Shown here piece after piece: positions 14,524 through 24,112 of a stretch of 64,000 nucleotides of DNA (positions are counted from its first letter, which is position 1; the number at the start of each line of letters is the position of its first letter). Position numbers and translations under genes: made by a program. The DNA is from Bradyrhizobium sp. (GTDB lineage Bacteria; Pseudomonadota; Alphaproteobacteria; Rhizobiales; Xanthobacteraceae). The stretch lies in assembly GCF_016219575.1 (NCBI RefSeq), contig NZ_JACRMG010000015.1, positions 1 to 64,000 of the forward strand, read 5' to 3'. The notes under the pieces were generated by a model. The model ran no database searches. It saw only the letters and a program-made list of their open reading frames with translations, and was not told the DNA's origin.

Positions 14524-17187
14524 CTAGCTCGCGGCCGCTTCCAGCTTCTGCGGCGGCATTTTCACTTCCGGCGGTAGCCCCGCAAAGCGCCGCAGCGCTT
14601 CGGCCATCCTGATGCGTCCGGGAACGGCGGTGATCACCACATCGACCATGGTGAAGGACGAGTGGAAATGGCCGCGCGCCTTGAGCTGCTCCACGGGCAC
14701 GCCGGCCTGAGCCATCGCTTCCGCATAGGCGACGCCTTCGTCGCGCAGCGGATCGAACTCGCAGGTCGTCACGAAGGCCGGCGGCAGGCCTTCGAGCTTG
14801 CCGCGCAGCGGCGAGACGCGCGGATCGGTGCGGTCGGCCGGCGAGCAGTAAAGATCCCAGAACCAGAACATCAGCCCGCGGGTCAGGAAATAGTTGGCCG
14901 CGTTGTCGATGTAGGACGGGCGGTCGAAGCTGCAGTCGGTGACCGGGCATACCAGCAATTGTCCCGCGATCTCGGGCCCGCCGCGGTCGCGCGCGAGCTG
15001 GCAGGTGACGGCGGCGATATTGCCGCCGGCGCTCCAGCCGGCGACCAGCAGCGGTCCCGGCTTGCCGCCGAGCTCGGCAATGTGATCGGCGATCCAGCGC
15101 GTCGCGGCATAGCCGTCTTCCGCGGCCGCCGGGAAGCGATGCTCGGGCGCATGGCGATAGCCGACGCTGACGATGACCATGTCGGTGCGCCGGCACATGT
15201 CGCGGCAGAAGGGATCGTCGGATTGCTGGTCGCCGAGCACCCAGCCGCCGCCGTGGAAATAGACCAGGACCGGATGCGGCCCCGGTGTTGCCGGCCGGTA
15301 CAGCTTGTACGGCAGCGGCCCGTCGGCGCCCATCAGCACGCCGTCGCCGACCTCGCCGACGCGCCGGCCGAAGGGGCGGCCCTTGTTGAACTCGTTGACG
15401 AAGTCACGTGCGCCCTGCGCGCCCATTGTCTCGATCGGCGGCAGGTTCAGCGACGCAAGGAGGCCGAGCACCAGGCGAACGTCCGGCTGAAGGCGCACCA
15501 CTTCGCCGTCGTTGCATTGCGCGGCGACATTCGGGCCGGTGAGGCGGAAGCCCAGCATGCCGCGCGCGACGACTTCATTGCAGATGCTGCGATAGGGGCC
15601 GACCCCGCCGGTGTAGGGCATCACGCCCTGCGCCTTGCCGGGCACGTTGGCGCCCGTGTACCAGGTGTTGGCCAGCCGATGCAGCGTCAGCGCCGCGCAA
15701 TCGGCCATGTGCTGCGCCCAGCCCGCTTGCGCCGTCTCGGTCGCCTCGATGGCGGTGAAGCCGGCCTCGCGCAACGCCGCGATCCGCTCGACCACCCAGT
15801 CGACATGTTGCTCGATCGAGACCGCCATGTTCGACAGCACGGAGGGCGAGCCCGGTCCGGTGATCATGAAGAAATTGGGGAAGCCCGCGACGGTGAGGCC
15901 GAGATAGGTCTGCGGGCCGTTCTTCCAGATGTCGGACAGTGCCTTGCCGTCGCGGCCGGTGATGGGATGCACGGCCATGATGGCGCCGGTCATGGCGTCG
16001 AAACCGGTCGCAAACACGATGACGTCGACGTCGAAGCTGCGCTTGTCGGTGGTGATGCCCGTGGCGGTGATTGCCTTGATCGGTTCGGAGCGCAAATTCA
16101 CCAGCGTGACGTTGGGGCGGTTGTAGGTAGCGTAGTAATTGGTATCGAGGCAGGGACGCTTGGCGCCGAACGGATGATCGTGCGGGCTCAGCTCTTCGGC
16201 GGTCTCGGGATCCTTCACGACGCTACGGATCTTTTCACGGATCAGGTCGGCGACGAGCTTGTTGCCATCGACGTCGACGCCCTGATCGGCCCAGAGCTGG
16301 CTGAGAATATAGACGAGGTCTCCGGCGGCCCATGCGGTTTCAAACCGCTCGCGGCGCTCGGCGTCGGTCAGTTGCCAGCTTACCACCGTGTTGTGCGGCC
16401 ATGGCACGCCGGCCATCGACTGGCGCGCCTGCTCGCGATAGGCGGCACGGTCGCCTTCGAGCGCAGCCAGGCGCTCGGCCGGCGGTGCGCCGTTGTGGGC
16501 GGGTAGCGCAAAGTTCGGCGTGCGCTGGAACACGGTCAGTTGTGCGGCCTGTTCGGCGATGATCGGGATCGCCTGGATGCCCGACGATCCCGTGCCGATC
16601 ACGGCGACGCGCTTGCCTGCGAGCTTGACGCCGTCATGCGGCCAGCGCCCGCTGAAATGGACCTCGCCCTTGAAGTCCTTGACGCCGTCGATCTCCGGCG
16701 GCTTTGGCGTGGAGAGGCAGCCGGTTGCCATGATGTAATGGCGGCAGGAAACGCTTGCACCTTTGTCGGTCGCGATCTGCCAGCGTCCGGCGGACTGATC
16801 CCAGGTCGCAGAGACGACCTTGGTGCCGAAGCGGATGTCGCGCCTGAGGTCATAGCGGTCGGCGACGAAGCCGAGATAGCGCAGGATTTCCGGCTGCGTG
16901 GCGTATTTCTCCGACCACTTCCAGGCCTTCTCCAGCTCCGGATCGAAGGAATAGCTGTAATCGATGGTCTGGATGTCGCAGCGCGCGCCGGGATAGCGGT
17001 TCCAGTACCAGGTGCCGCCGACGTCGCTTGCTTCGTCCAGCGCGACAGCCGAGAAACCCGCCTTGCGCAGGCGATGCAGAAGATAGAGGCCGGCAAATCC
17101 GGCGCCGACCACGGCGACGTCGACCTGTTGCGTTGTTGCGCTGCCCGTCGCGTTCGAAGCACGCGATGCGACCACTGCCTCTGGCAT
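14524..17187 (-). CDS. Baeyer-Villiger-type flavin monooxygenase fused to alpha/beta hydrolase
   Basis: One 887-residue frame from the ATG at 17187 (GGGGAGGA upstream) holds two enzymes. Residues about 20-560 are a class B flavoprotein monooxygenase: FAD motif G28-A-G-F-A-G33, [15 protein letters not shown] at 57-71, and NADPH motif GTGSSG at 198-203. Residues about 590-885 are a hormone-sensitive-lipase-type hydrolase with oxyanion motif HGGGW at 645-649, nucleophile Ser719 in GWSAGG, and later FDPLRDEG and a GHFH His. BVMOs turn ketones into esters with NADPH and O2, and the hydrolase could cleave the ester. The fingerprint at 172-183 reads [12 protein letters not shown], so the usual His position holds Phe. 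The natural substrate is unknown. Confidence 0.9.
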   Translation of the reverse strand: MPEAVVASRASNATGSATTQQVDVAVVGAGFAGLYLLHRLRKAGFSAVALDEASDVGGTWYWNRYPGARCDIQTIDYSYSFDPELEKAWKWSEKYATQPEILRYLGFVADRYDLRRDIRFGTKVVSATWDQSAGRWQIATDKGASVSCRHYIMATGCLSTPKPPEIDGVKDFKGEVHFSGRWPHDGVKLAGKRVAVIGTGSSGIQAIPIIAEQAAQLTVFQRTPNFALPAHNGAPPAERLAALEGDRAAYREQARQSMAGVPWPHNTVVSWQLTDAERRERFETAWAAGDLVYILSQLWADQGVDVDGNKLVADLIREKIRSVVKDPETAEELSPHDHPFGAKRPCLDTNYYATYNRPNVTLVNLRSEPIKAITATGITTDKRSFDVDVIVFATGFDAMTGAIMAVHPITGRDGKALSDIWKNGPQTYLGLTVAGFPNFFMITGPGSPSVLSNMAVSIEQHVDWVVERIAALREAGFTAIEATETAQAGWAQHMADCAALTLHRLANTWYTGANVPGKAQGVMPYTGGVGPYRSICNEVVARGMLGFRLTGPNVAAQCNDGEVVRLQPDVRLVLGLLASLNLPPIETMGAQGARDFVNEFNKGRPFGRRVGEVGDGVLMGADGPLPYKLYRPATPGPHPVLVYFHGGGWVLGDQQSDDPFCRDMCRRTDMVIVSVGYRHAPEHRFPAAAEDGYAATRWIADHIAELGGKPGPLLVAGWSAGGNIAAVTCQLARDRGGPEIAGQLLVCPVTDCSFDRPSYIDNAANYFLTRGLMFWFWDLYCSPADRTDPRVSPLRGKLEGLPPAFVTTCEFDPLRDEGVAYAEAMAQAGVPVEQLKARGHFHSSFTMVDVVITAVPGRIRMAEALRRFAGLPPEVKMPPQKLEAAAS

Positions 17188-17337
17188 GCCAATCCTCCCC
17201 TTCGTTCTGGTTGTGGCGAGGTTATCGCTACGCCCCGCCTTTGTCATGGAAATGGCAAAGCGTGAGGCGAGAATTAATTTGCGCGATGCGCCGACGTTCG
17301 CCGGTGAGCCGCCGAAATCGCCAAGCGCGGCAAAGCG

Positions 17338-18174
17338 ATGTACAAGATGACTGCACGATCGGGAGTTGGCGGTGTGACGACATTTGCGGATCGGAAGGAG
17401 AAGAAGCCCGGACGACTGCCGCTCATCCTGCTCGGCATCTTTGCGGTCGCCTGCCTCGCCGCACTCGTCTTCCTCGGCGATTTGGCGCGGTATCAGGAAT
17501 CGGCGATGGTCGGGGAAAGCCGGGCCGCGCTGCGCGATGTCGACGATCCCGGGCAACTGGAGCAGGCGCTCAAGCGATACCCTTCGAACCGAATTCTCAA
17601 GCTGGTGGCGCTGGCGAGGGAGGATTCGGAAGCCCTCGATGCCGCCATGCGAAAACTGCTGGACGAGGCCGCGCCCGCGGCGCTCGCACGGCCCGTCAAC
17701 CTGACGGCGGCGAGCCGCAGCGATCTCGATGCGCTGCGCCGCGACCTCAAGACCGCGGAAGGCAACGTCTCCGCCCTCACGTCCCGCATCGCCGCGCTGA
17801 TCAAGGCCCGGCGGGGCGAGCTGGAAAGCGGCGCCCGCGCGCTCGGCGTCGAAAGCGATACGGTCAAGAGATTCATGGCCGCAGCCGATGCGCAACACGC
17901 GGATATCGCGGCGCTCGCCTCCAGGACGCTGGCGGCGCGCACGGAATATTACAGCGCCTACGAAAAATGCGCCGCGCTGCTGGTCAGGGAATTCGGCTCC
18001 TACAAGGTAACCAACGGCCAGTTCATCTTTCGCCTGCAGCCGACCGCGGACAGCTACAACGCCGCATCAGTCGCGATGGCGGCCGCCACCAAACGCACGG
18101 CCGAGCTGGAACAGGAGAGGGGCGCGCTGCCCGCGTCGCAGCTGGACAGGTGGATGAAGTTCGTCGGCAACTAG
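17338..18174 (+). CDS. Hypothetical membrane-anchored protein, 278 aa
   Basis: A short cytoplasmic N-terminus is followed by one membrane helix ([20 protein letters not shown], about residues 27-46) and a long helical region outside the membrane, rich in Ala, Arg and Glu with heptad-like spacing ([20 protein letters not shown]). Two cysteines are absent except near EKCAALL. There is no recognisable domain. It is divergent from the BVMO-hydrolase gene across 150 bases. The start could also be at the ATG three codons downstream or the GTG at residue 13. Function unknown. Confidence 0.7.
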   Translation: MYKMTARSGVGGVTTFADRKEKKPGRLPLILLGIFAVACLAALVFLGDLARYQESAMVGESRAALRDVDDPGQLEQALKRYPSNRILKLVALAREDSEALDAAMRKLLDEAAPAALARPVNLTAASRSDLDALRRDLKTAEGNVSALTSRIAALIKARRGELESGARALGVESDTVKRFMAAADAQHADIAALASRTLAARTEYYSAYEKCAALLVREFGSYKVTNGQFIFRLQPTADSYNAASVAMAAATKRTAELEQERGALPASQLDRWMKFVGN

Positions 18175-18273
18175 AGCGTCTTCAAGCGGAATGGGTACCG
18201 GTTAGCGTGAAGAAAGCGCGCCAAGTCAAGAAGCGAGAGCTTCGGTTCTGATTCATCAGAGCCGAAAATGCTC
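18174..18273. repeat. Bradyrhizobium-type intergenic repeat with terminal hairpin
   Basis: The segment begins GAGCGTCTTCAAGCGGAATG and ends with hairpin TTCGGTTCTGAT (18241-18252) pairing with ATCAGAGCCGAA (18255-18266). This is a widespread intergenic repeat type in Bradyrhizobium. It follows the stop codon directly and may serve as transcript end for both converging genes. Confidence 0.6.
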
Positions 18274-18293
18274 CAGGCTTCCGCTTGCGCGTG

Positions 18294-18506
18294 TCAGCGC
18301 TTCCGGCCGAACACGGGCGAGGCCATCCTTTGAGCCGTCCAGTCGAAAAAGTCGTGGCGGCCGGACCATCTGTGAACTTCGGCGTCGCAGACGATGCAGG
18401 CGAAGCTTCCGGAACGCTTGTTGTTCAGCGCTTCCCTGGTTGCGGTATAGTTCATGCCGCAACTGGGGCAGGTGAATTGCTCTGTTGTCCATATGCTGTT
18501 GGCCAT
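18294..18506 (-). CDS. Small zinc-ribbon-like protein, 70 aa
   Basis: The product has CPSCGMNY near residue 13 and CIVCDAEVH near residue 37, two CxxC knuckles that would bind one zinc ion. The C-terminal part (RWSGRHDFFDWTAQR) is aromatic and basic. Such small zinc-ribbon proteins are usually nucleic-acid or protein binders; nothing closer can be said. It starts at an ATG at 18506. Confidence 0.75.
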   Translation of the reverse strand: MANSIWTTEQFTCPSCGMNYTATREALNNKRSGSFACIVCDAEVHRWSGRHDFFDWTAQRMASPVFGRKR

Positions 18507-18625
18507 GGCGCGATTATACGCGCCAGGACGGGTTCCTGAAACGCACGAGCGCGCGTCATCGCATGAACGTTGAAATGAATGTTAAGCTGGGCTTAACTGC
18601 ATCCGAGAAACCCGGGGAGATTGCG

Positions 18626-18880
18626 ATGCGCATGATGGCGGTGCTGGTTGCGACGATTGCCGCGATGATGGCGGCTTCGCCAGCCCGGGCCCAGACCTAC
18701 GATCCGGCCTACCCGGTCTGCCTGCAGACGTACGACATCAACGGTGGCTACATCTCATGCAGCTACACGTCGATGGAGCAGTGCCGCCTCTCGGCGTCGG
18801 GCGGCGCGGCGCAGTGCATCGTCAATCCGTATTTCGCGGGCGCGCCCGGTAAGCGCCAGGGCTGGCGGCAGGCGCGATAG
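18626..18880 (+). CDS. DUF3551-like exported protein
   Basis: The 84-residue protein has a signal peptide (MRMMAVLVATIAAMMAASPA, cleavage near ARAQ) and a Cys-rich mature part: VCLQTYDINGGYISCSY, QCRLSASGG, QCIVNPY. This is the DUF3551 pattern, common in Bradyrhizobium as many paralogues. The four cysteines suggest two disulphides in the periplasm. GGGGAGA precedes the ATG at 18626; a longer upstream reading is not needed. Function unknown. Confidence 0.82.
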   Translation: MRMMAVLVATIAAMMAASPARAQTYDPAYPVCLQTYDINGGYISCSYTSMEQCRLSASGGAAQCIVNPYFAGAPGKRQGWRQAR

Positions 18881-19040
18881 TGCGCCTTGCCGGTTCGCCG
18901 CTTGAAGTTTTCCTCAGGCCTGGGCTGACCTGCCTCGGCGGGCGCCGCGGCAAGGCAAAGTGCAACCGGTTCTCGGAGAAGATCGTGCTAAAGAACAGCC
19001 GCGGCGGGCTTGTCGCCGCGGCTGGCTGGATCAACAGGTC

Positions 19041-19541
19041 ATGCTGACGCTTTCGATTGCACCCTTGACCAAAGCGGCCTTTGCGCCGTTCGGCGAGGTG
19101 ATAGAAACCCGCGACGCAAAGCCGAAGCTGATCAATGACGGCTTCGCGCAGCGCTTCGACGACCTCGCGCATATCCACGTGGCCGCGGAGGGCGGGGCGG
19201 TCAACATCAGCCTCTTTTCGGGTTCAGTGCGACCGGGCCCGATTCTCATCAAGCTCATGGAACGGCACCCGCTGGGCAGCCAGCTGTTCATGCCGCTGAA
19301 CGAGCAGCCTTGGCTGGTCGTGGTTTGCGCCGATCCCCGCGCGCCCGCAAGCTACCGCGCGTTCTCCGCCTCGGGGCGGCAGGGCGTCAACTATGCGCGC
19401 AACATCTGGCATCACCCGCTGCTGGTCATCGCGGATGCGAGCCCCTTCCTTGTCGTCGACCGCAAGGGCGCCGGCGACAATCTCGAGGAGATCAGGCTGG
19501 CAGAAGCGGACTGGCTTGCTCTCGCAGCCGATGCCGAATAA
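19041..19541 (+). CDS. allA: Ureidoglycolate lyase
   Basis: The 166-residue protein matches AllA: N-terminal LTKAAFAPFGEVIE, the middle FMPLNEQPWLVVV (E. coli AllA has FVPLNGRP), and NYARNIWHHPLLVI, which carries metal-binding His residues of the cupin-like fold. It splits ureidoglycolate to glyoxylate and urea, the last step of purine-derived allantoin breakdown. No other allantoin genes are close. The ATG at 19041 is preferred over upstream starts that add Arg-rich sequence. Confidence 0.85.
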   Translation: MLTLSIAPLTKAAFAPFGEVIETRDAKPKLINDGFAQRFDDLAHIHVAAEGGAVNISLFSGSVRPGPILIKLMERHPLGSQLFMPLNEQPWLVVVCADPRAPASYRAFSASGRQGVNYARNIWHHPLLVIADASPFLVVDRKGAGDNLEEIRLAEADWLALAADAE

Positions 19542-19637
19542 TGCCCGCAGAGGGCATGGGCCCTATGTTCCCGGAAGGCAATCATGCATCCGGGCCGGGC
19601 CCGGAATTGGCGCGCTCGTGCCGCAGGCAGCAGGCGC

Positions 19638-20651
19638 TCACTTGATTCCGTAAGTCTCGAGCTCACGCTGAACGTCGGGATTGATCTTGATCGCCGCATC
19701 CATGTCGGCCCGTGCGGCTCTCCTCTCTCCCTTCCGCTTGTGCGCGAGGCCACGGCCATAAAGGGAGGTCGCGAGCCCGGGCTTCAATCGTAGCGCGGCA
19801 TCGAAATCTGCAATGGCACGATCAGGATGGTCCAGCTTCAGATTGGCAAGGCCGCGGCTGTCGAGAGCATCGGGGTATTGCGGCTTGAGGCGGAGCGCCT
19901 GGTCGCAGTCGGTGATCGCCAGCTGGCTGTGGCCAACAATCATGTTCACCCAGCAGCGGTTGTTGAATGCCTGCGCATGTCCCGGATCGAGTTCGACCGC
20001 GCGGCTGAAATCCTGGCCGGCAAGTTCGTATTCCCGCTGCTGTGCCAGAATATTGCCCCGCTTGTAGAAGACATCCGCACCCTGCGGGGCGGCGTTGATC
20101 GCCTCCGTCAGCCTGTCGTATTCGGCGCCGTATTGCCGCGCGGTCGCCACCGCGGGTCTTGCCGGCACAATTGCAGCCGATGGCCCGCCTGCGGACAGCA
20201 GTGGCTGGGCAAGCCGCTTGCCCTCGGCAAGTTCGGCGGTCGTCATCCGGCCAGGCAGCATCTCGAGCAGCTGCCGTGCGCGTTCCCGGTCTTCCTCGGA
20301 CTTCGCCGTCGTGGCGGCAACCGACGCCCACTTGTAGGCTTCGACGTTGCTTTTGCCGACCCCTCTGCCTACGGCGTACATTGCGCCCACGATGATGCGC
20401 GCCTGCGAATGGCCGTGCTCGGCCGCGGACAGGAACCAGCGAAACGACTCGGTATCGGACTGCGCCACGCCGACGCCGTTGGCGTAGAGCGCGCCCAGGT
20501 AGAATTCAGCCTTGATGTTTCCCTGCTTCGCCAGACGCAGATAGTTGGCCGTCATCTCGACGTCGGACTTGTTGCTCGCAATCAGGCCCCCGACAGAGAT
20601 ACGCGTGGTCGAAAGCACGATGAGCAGGGATAATGCGAGAGCCCTAAGCAT
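19638..20651 (-). CDS. Exported Sel1-repeat and TPR protein
   Basis: The 337-residue protein has an N-terminal hydrophobic signal (MLRALALSLLIVLSTTRISV). Two Sel1-like repeats follow (KAEFYLGALYANGVGVAQSD and QARIIVGAMYAVGRGVGKS, about residues 48-105), then a linker and three to four TPR units (ADVFYKRGNILAQQ, AQAFNNRCWVNMI, PDALDSRGLANLKL, ATSLYGRGLAHKR, residues about 190-320). It is probably a periplasmic or membrane-tethered scaffold that binds other proteins. Binding partners are unknown. It is divergent from the exporter genes at 20800. Confidence 0.82.
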   Translation of the reverse strand: MLRALALSLLIVLSTTRISVGGLIASNKSDVEMTANYLRLAKQGNIKAEFYLGALYANGVGVAQSDTESFRWFLSAAEHGHSQARIIVGAMYAVGRGVGKSNVEAYKWASVAATTAKSEEDRERARQLLEMLPGRMTTAELAEGKRLAQPLLSAGGPSAAIVPARPAVATARQYGAEYDRLTEAINAAPQGADVFYKRGNILAQQREYELAGQDFSRAVELDPGHAQAFNNRCWVNMIVGHSQLAITDCDQALRLKPQYPDALDSRGLANLKLDHPDRAIADFDAALRLKPGLATSLYGRGLAHKRKGERRAARADMDAAIKINPDVQRELETYGIK

Positions 20652-20729
20652 CCAGACGTCTCTTCTCGACCTCGCTGCGGGAATGGCGGCCAGAAAGACC
20701 CAAATTAGAACCCGGATGCCAGCGGTATT

Positions 20730-20743
20730 TTGATCTACCGCAA
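20730..20743. promoter_or_regulatory. FixK2-type box, variant half (TTGATCTACCGCAA)
   Basis: It fits the looser B. japonicum FixK2 consensus TTG(A/C)-N6-(T/G)CAA and lies 57 bases upstream of the permease gene at 20800. The loose consensus is expected several times by chance in 64 kb, so this site alone is weak; its position and a second, strict box in the same gene set (22783) raise its credibility. Confidence 0.4.
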
Positions 20744-20799
20744 GGCAGGAAGCCCACGCGTCAAGACAATTGTCGTGTCACCTTTGGGCGCAAAACCAG

Positions 20800-22044
20800 A
20801 TGGGTACCGGACCTCTCTTCTTCATCGCTTGGGCGCACGTGACAACGCGCTTGCGGCAAACCCTGATCGGAATCATCGGGGTTGCGACCGGCGTGGGTTT
20901 CACCATCATGATCGCCGGCGTCATGCAGGGGAACCAGAGGCGTTTCGTCAGTACGCTGATCGACGCGATGCCCCACATCACCATCACGGACGAGCGCACC
21001 TCCACCGCGCTTCAGCCTGCCGAGCAACTCTATGGCGCTGCGCAGCGGTCGGGCTTCACCGCGGCCGACAAGCGGGCCGGAATCTCCAACGCCAATCTGG
21101 TGCTGTCCTCGCTCAGGCCATGGTTGCCCGGCGCAATCACGCCTTCGGTCAAGGTCACTGCAATGGTCAACTCCGGAAGCGCCCGCTTCGGGGTGACGGT
21201 GACCGGCATTGACCCGCGCCAGGAAGAGTCGGTGTCAAAGCTCGCGAGCCAGATGCTCGGCGGCACCATCTACGATCTGGCCAGGGGCTCCAACGCCGTC
21301 ATCATCGGTCAAACCCTTGCGACAAAGATCGGAGCGCGCGTCGGCAGCACCCTGACAATCACACCGGGGAGCGGAATGCCGGTTTCCTCACCCGTGGTGG
21401 GGATCTATCGGTCGGGTGTGCGCGACGTCGACGAGCGGCGCATCTACAGCCTGATGCGTACTGCGCAGATGCTCGCCGGACAGCCCGATCTGGTCAACGA
21501 AATGCGAATACAGCTCGACGATGCATTTGGCGCGCGGGAGCTTGCGGATCAGATCCAGGGACAGACCGGATATCGGGCAATACCCTGGCAGGAGGCCAAC
21601 GCGGACCTGCTCTCCACCTTCAAGGTCCAGGAAACGATAACAAACGTCATCATGGCGGCAATGCTGCTTGCATCCACTTTCGCGATCTACAGCATCATAT
21701 CGACCATCACCAACGAAAAGCGGAACGACATCGCAATCATGAAGTCGCTCGGCATGAAGGAGGGCCTGGTGCAGGGCATCTTCATCGTCGAGGCGGGTAT
21801 CATCGGGCTCGTCGGCGTTCCCGTCGGGTGGGGTATTGGATACCTGCTGTGTCTGGCCATGTCGCAGATCAAGTACTCGAATCCGATCACGGAGGGAGTC
21901 CAGTCGATCGCTATTTACTATTCTCCGACGCACTACGCGGTCATCGGCCTGATCACTCTCGGATGTTGCCTGATGTCGGCCTTCCTGCCTGCGCGCAAGG
22001 CCAGCCGGGTCCATCCGGTAGATATCATACGTGGCGCATCGTGA
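20800..22044 (+). CDS. ABC transporter permease (MacB/LolC-DevC type)
   Basis: The 414-residue protein has an N-terminal membrane helix region (RLRQTLIGIIGVATGVGFTI), a large periplasmic MacB_PCD domain (residues about 45-270), and three C-terminal FtsX-type helices (NVIMAAMLLASTFAIYSIIS; EAGIIGLVGVPVGWGIGYLL; VIGLITLGCCLMSAFL). NEKRNDIAIMKSLGMKEG is the cytoplasmic coupling helix that contacts the ATPase. The order permease, ATPase, adaptor recalls DevBCA/MacAB exporters, which extrude lipids, antibiotics or glycolipids. The ATG at 20800 is preferred to a TTG ten codons earlier. The transported molecule is unknown. Confidence 0.87.
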   Translation: MGTGPLFFIAWAHVTTRLRQTLIGIIGVATGVGFTIMIAGVMQGNQRRFVSTLIDAMPHITITDERTSTALQPAEQLYGAAQRSGFTAADKRAGISNANLVLSSLRPWLPGAITPSVKVTAMVNSGSARFGVTVTGIDPRQEESVSKLASQMLGGTIYDLARGSNAVIIGQTLATKIGARVGSTLTITPGSGMPVSSPVVGIYRSGVRDVDERRIYSLMRTAQMLAGQPDLVNEMRIQLDDAFGARELADQIQGQTGYRAIPWQEANADLLSTFKVQETITNVIMAAMLLASTFAIYSIISTITNEKRNDIAIMKSLGMKEGLVQGIFIVEAGIIGLVGVPVGWGIGYLLCLAMSQIKYSNPITEGVQSIAIYYSPTHYAVIGLITLGCCLMSAFLPARKASRVHPVDIIRGAS

Positions 22045-22769
22045 CCGAAATCGTGGTGCAAACGGTCGGTCTTGTCAGGCGCGTCGAGAGCGGTGACGGG
22101 ATGGCCGCCATCGTCAACGGCATCGATCTGGCGGTGGCAAAGGGAGAGTTTCTCGCCATCACGGGTCCTTCGGGATCCGGCAAGTCTTCGCTGCTCTACC
22201 TCATGGGTCTGCTCGATGCGCCGACCGAGGGGGAAATCTTCATCTGCGGGCAGCCCACCTCCGCGATGTCGGATTCGGAACGTGCCGAACTGCGTTTGTC
22301 CACGCTGGGGTTCGTGTTCCAGTTTCATTTCCTGTTGCCGGAGTTCACGGCGCTCGAGAACGTCATGCTGCCCATGCGAACACTCGGCCGGTTGTCGATG
22401 GACGAGATGCGCGAGAAGGCAGCGACGCTGCTGACTTCGCTGGGCCTCGGCGAGCAGCTGGCGCGAAAGCCGAATCAGCTGTCGGGAGGACAGCGCCAGA
22501 GAGTTGCGATCGCCCGCGCGCTGGCCAACGATCCAACGATCATCATGGCGGATGAGCCCACGGGAAACCTCGATACGGCATCGACCGATCAGGTGTTTGC
22601 GATTCTGCGTGACGTGGCTAACAGCGGCAGGACGGTGATCGTCGTCACCCACGACGTCAGTCTGGCTGCGCGCGCCGATCGCCGGGTCAGCGTCGTGGAC
22701 GGGAAGATCGCCGAGGCGCTCGTCAATGAGCGCGCGAAAGCCCCTGCTGCGCAAATCGCGCGCGCCTAG
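22041..22769 (+). CDS. ABC transporter ATP-binding protein (MacB/LolD type)
   Basis: The 242-residue ATPase starts with the GTG at 22041, overlapping the permease stop (GTGA), so the pair is translationally coupled. It has Walker [10 protein letters not shown] near residue 42, the Q loop [10 protein letters not shown], signature [15 protein letters not shown] near 147, Walker [13 protein letters not shown] near 166, and H-loop VVTHD. It powers the MacB-like permease. A longer open frame upstream is not coding. Confidence 0.93.
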   Translation: MTEIVVQTVGLVRRVESGDGMAAIVNGIDLAVAKGEFLAITGPSGSGKSSLLYLMGLLDAPTEGEIFICGQPTSAMSDSERAELRLSTLGFVFQFHFLLPEFTALENVMLPMRTLGRLSMDEMREKAATLLTSLGLGEQLARKPNQLSGGQRQRVAIARALANDPTIIMADEPTGNLDTASTDQVFAILRDVANSGRTVIVVTHDVSLAARADRRVSVVDGKIAEALVNERAKAPAAQIARA

Positions 22770-22782
22770 CCGGCGCGGCTCG

Positions 22783-22796
22783 TTGATCTGCCTCAA
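22783..22796. promoter_or_regulatory. FixK box TTGATCTGCCTCAA upstream of the adaptor gene
   Basis: The strict TTGA-N6-TCAA pattern lies 14 bases after the ATPase stop and 96 bases before the adaptor start at 22892. It is identical to the box next to the receiver gene at 32936, which supports it as a true FixK2 site. It implies an internal promoter for the adaptor. Confidence 0.6.
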
Positions 22797-22891
22797 GCCG
22801 GAATGCCCTGCCTGGGTAAGATTGAGCGATCCGGCGGATTTGGTTGCCTCGCGGCAGCCCATGCGCAGCGGCCGGTACCGGGACTGGTGGA

Positions 22892-24082
22892 ATGCGGCAG
22901 ACCGCCAAAAAGGCAATTCGCTGGCTTGCGATCCTCATCGTCCTGACGGGCGCGGGAGGAGGCGCTTATTACTACCGCTATGGGCGTCCGCCGCTTGTGA
23001 AAGTCGGGACTGCCGTGCTCGCGCCGGTATCCGAATTCGTCTACGGGAGCGGGACTGTCGAGCCCTTGCAATGGGCGAAGGTCGTGCCGGCCCAGCGACG
23101 CCGTCTCGTTCACGTCTGTCATTGCGAAGGCTCTGTGGTCAAGCGGGGACAGGTTCTTGGACAGCAGGACGACGCAGAGGAAACCGGCCAGCTGAAGGAG
23201 CTGGAAGCGCGGCACCAACAGCTCATCAGGGATCTCGACCGGGCGGATAAGGATGATCGCCCGAAAGCTGAACTCGAGCAGCGCAGGACCGCCATCGAGG
23301 AGTCCAGCTCCCGGATATCCGTTCAAAAGAGCCGAATCGAGACGCTGGTGCTTCGCGCGCCGATGGACGGCATGGTGTTGCGCCGCGACGGCGAGGTCGG
23401 CGAGATCGTTGGCCCGACGGATGTGCTGTTCTGGGTGGGAACCGCATCGCCGTTGCAGGTCGTGGCCGAGATAAACGAAGAAGATATCATGCACGTCACC
23501 ACGGGCCAGACGGGGCTCTTGACCAATGAAGCGTTTGCCAACCAGGCGATGCGCGCCACGGTCTCCCAGATCACACCCAAAGGCGATCCGACCAAGAAGT
23601 CGTTCCGCGTGTATCTGCGCTTGCCGTCCGATACCCCGCTCAGAATCGGCATGAACGTGGAGGTGAACATCATCTTCCGGGAAAATCCCTCCGCTGTCGT
23701 CGTTCCCAATGAAGCGATCCTGGGCGGCGCTGTGCAGGTCGTACGTGATGGCGAGGTCAAGCGCGTCCCTGTTTCAACGGGTGTTCGCGGCTCCCGTGCG
23801 ACGGAAGTGACCGGAGGCATCTCGCCGGGAACGATGCTCCTCGTGCCGGCGCGGAAGGAACTGGCGGACGGCGCCCGGGTGCGGATCGAGAACCCGCCGA
23901 AGCCGGAACCTGCGGCTACCCGCGCCGCGGACGACTCGTCCGTCAAGCCGCGCGAAGCGGACGGAACGGCAAGCAGGGATGGCGACAAGGACAGCCAGAT
24001 CGATCAGTCGATCGCGTCCGCCTTGTCTGCGCACATGGAGAGCATTGTGAATGATGCTCGCCGGGAAGCGTCGCGACAATAG
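22892..24082 (+). CDS. Periplasmic adaptor (HlyD/MacA-like membrane fusion protein)
   Basis: The 396-residue protein has an N-terminal membrane anchor (WLAILIVLTGAGGGAYYY). A barrel-sandwich/lipoyl segment follows (VEPLQWAKVVPAQRRRLVHV), then a coiled-coil hairpin (about residues 95-160) and a beta-barrel domain (LQVVAEINEEDIMHV; RVYLRLPSDTPLRIGMNVEV). The Lys/Asp-rich tail (SVKPREADGTASRDGDKDSQ onward) extends beyond usual adaptors. It would link the ABC permease across the periplasm to an outer-membrane channel, which is not encoded nearby. An RxxxLxxx-type tip pattern was not checked. Confidence 0.87.
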   Translation: MRQTAKKAIRWLAILIVLTGAGGGAYYYRYGRPPLVKVGTAVLAPVSEFVYGSGTVEPLQWAKVVPAQRRRLVHVCHCEGSVVKRGQVLGQQDDAEETGQLKELEARHQQLIRDLDRADKDDRPKAELEQRRTAIEESSSRISVQKSRIETLVLRAPMDGMVLRRDGEVGEIVGPTDVLFWVGTASPLQVVAEINEEDIMHVTTGQTGLLTNEAFANQAMRATVSQITPKGDPTKKSFRVYLRLPSDTPLRIGMNVEVNIIFRENPSAVVVPNEAILGGAVQVVRDGEVKRVPVSTGVRGSRATEVTGGISPGTMLLVPARKELADGARVRIENPPKPEPAATRAADDSSVKPREADGTASRDGDKDSQIDQSIASALSAHMESIVNDARREASRQ

Positions 24083-24112
24083 CAGCGCGGCCAGCGCTGC
24101 AGCCGCGCGCGG

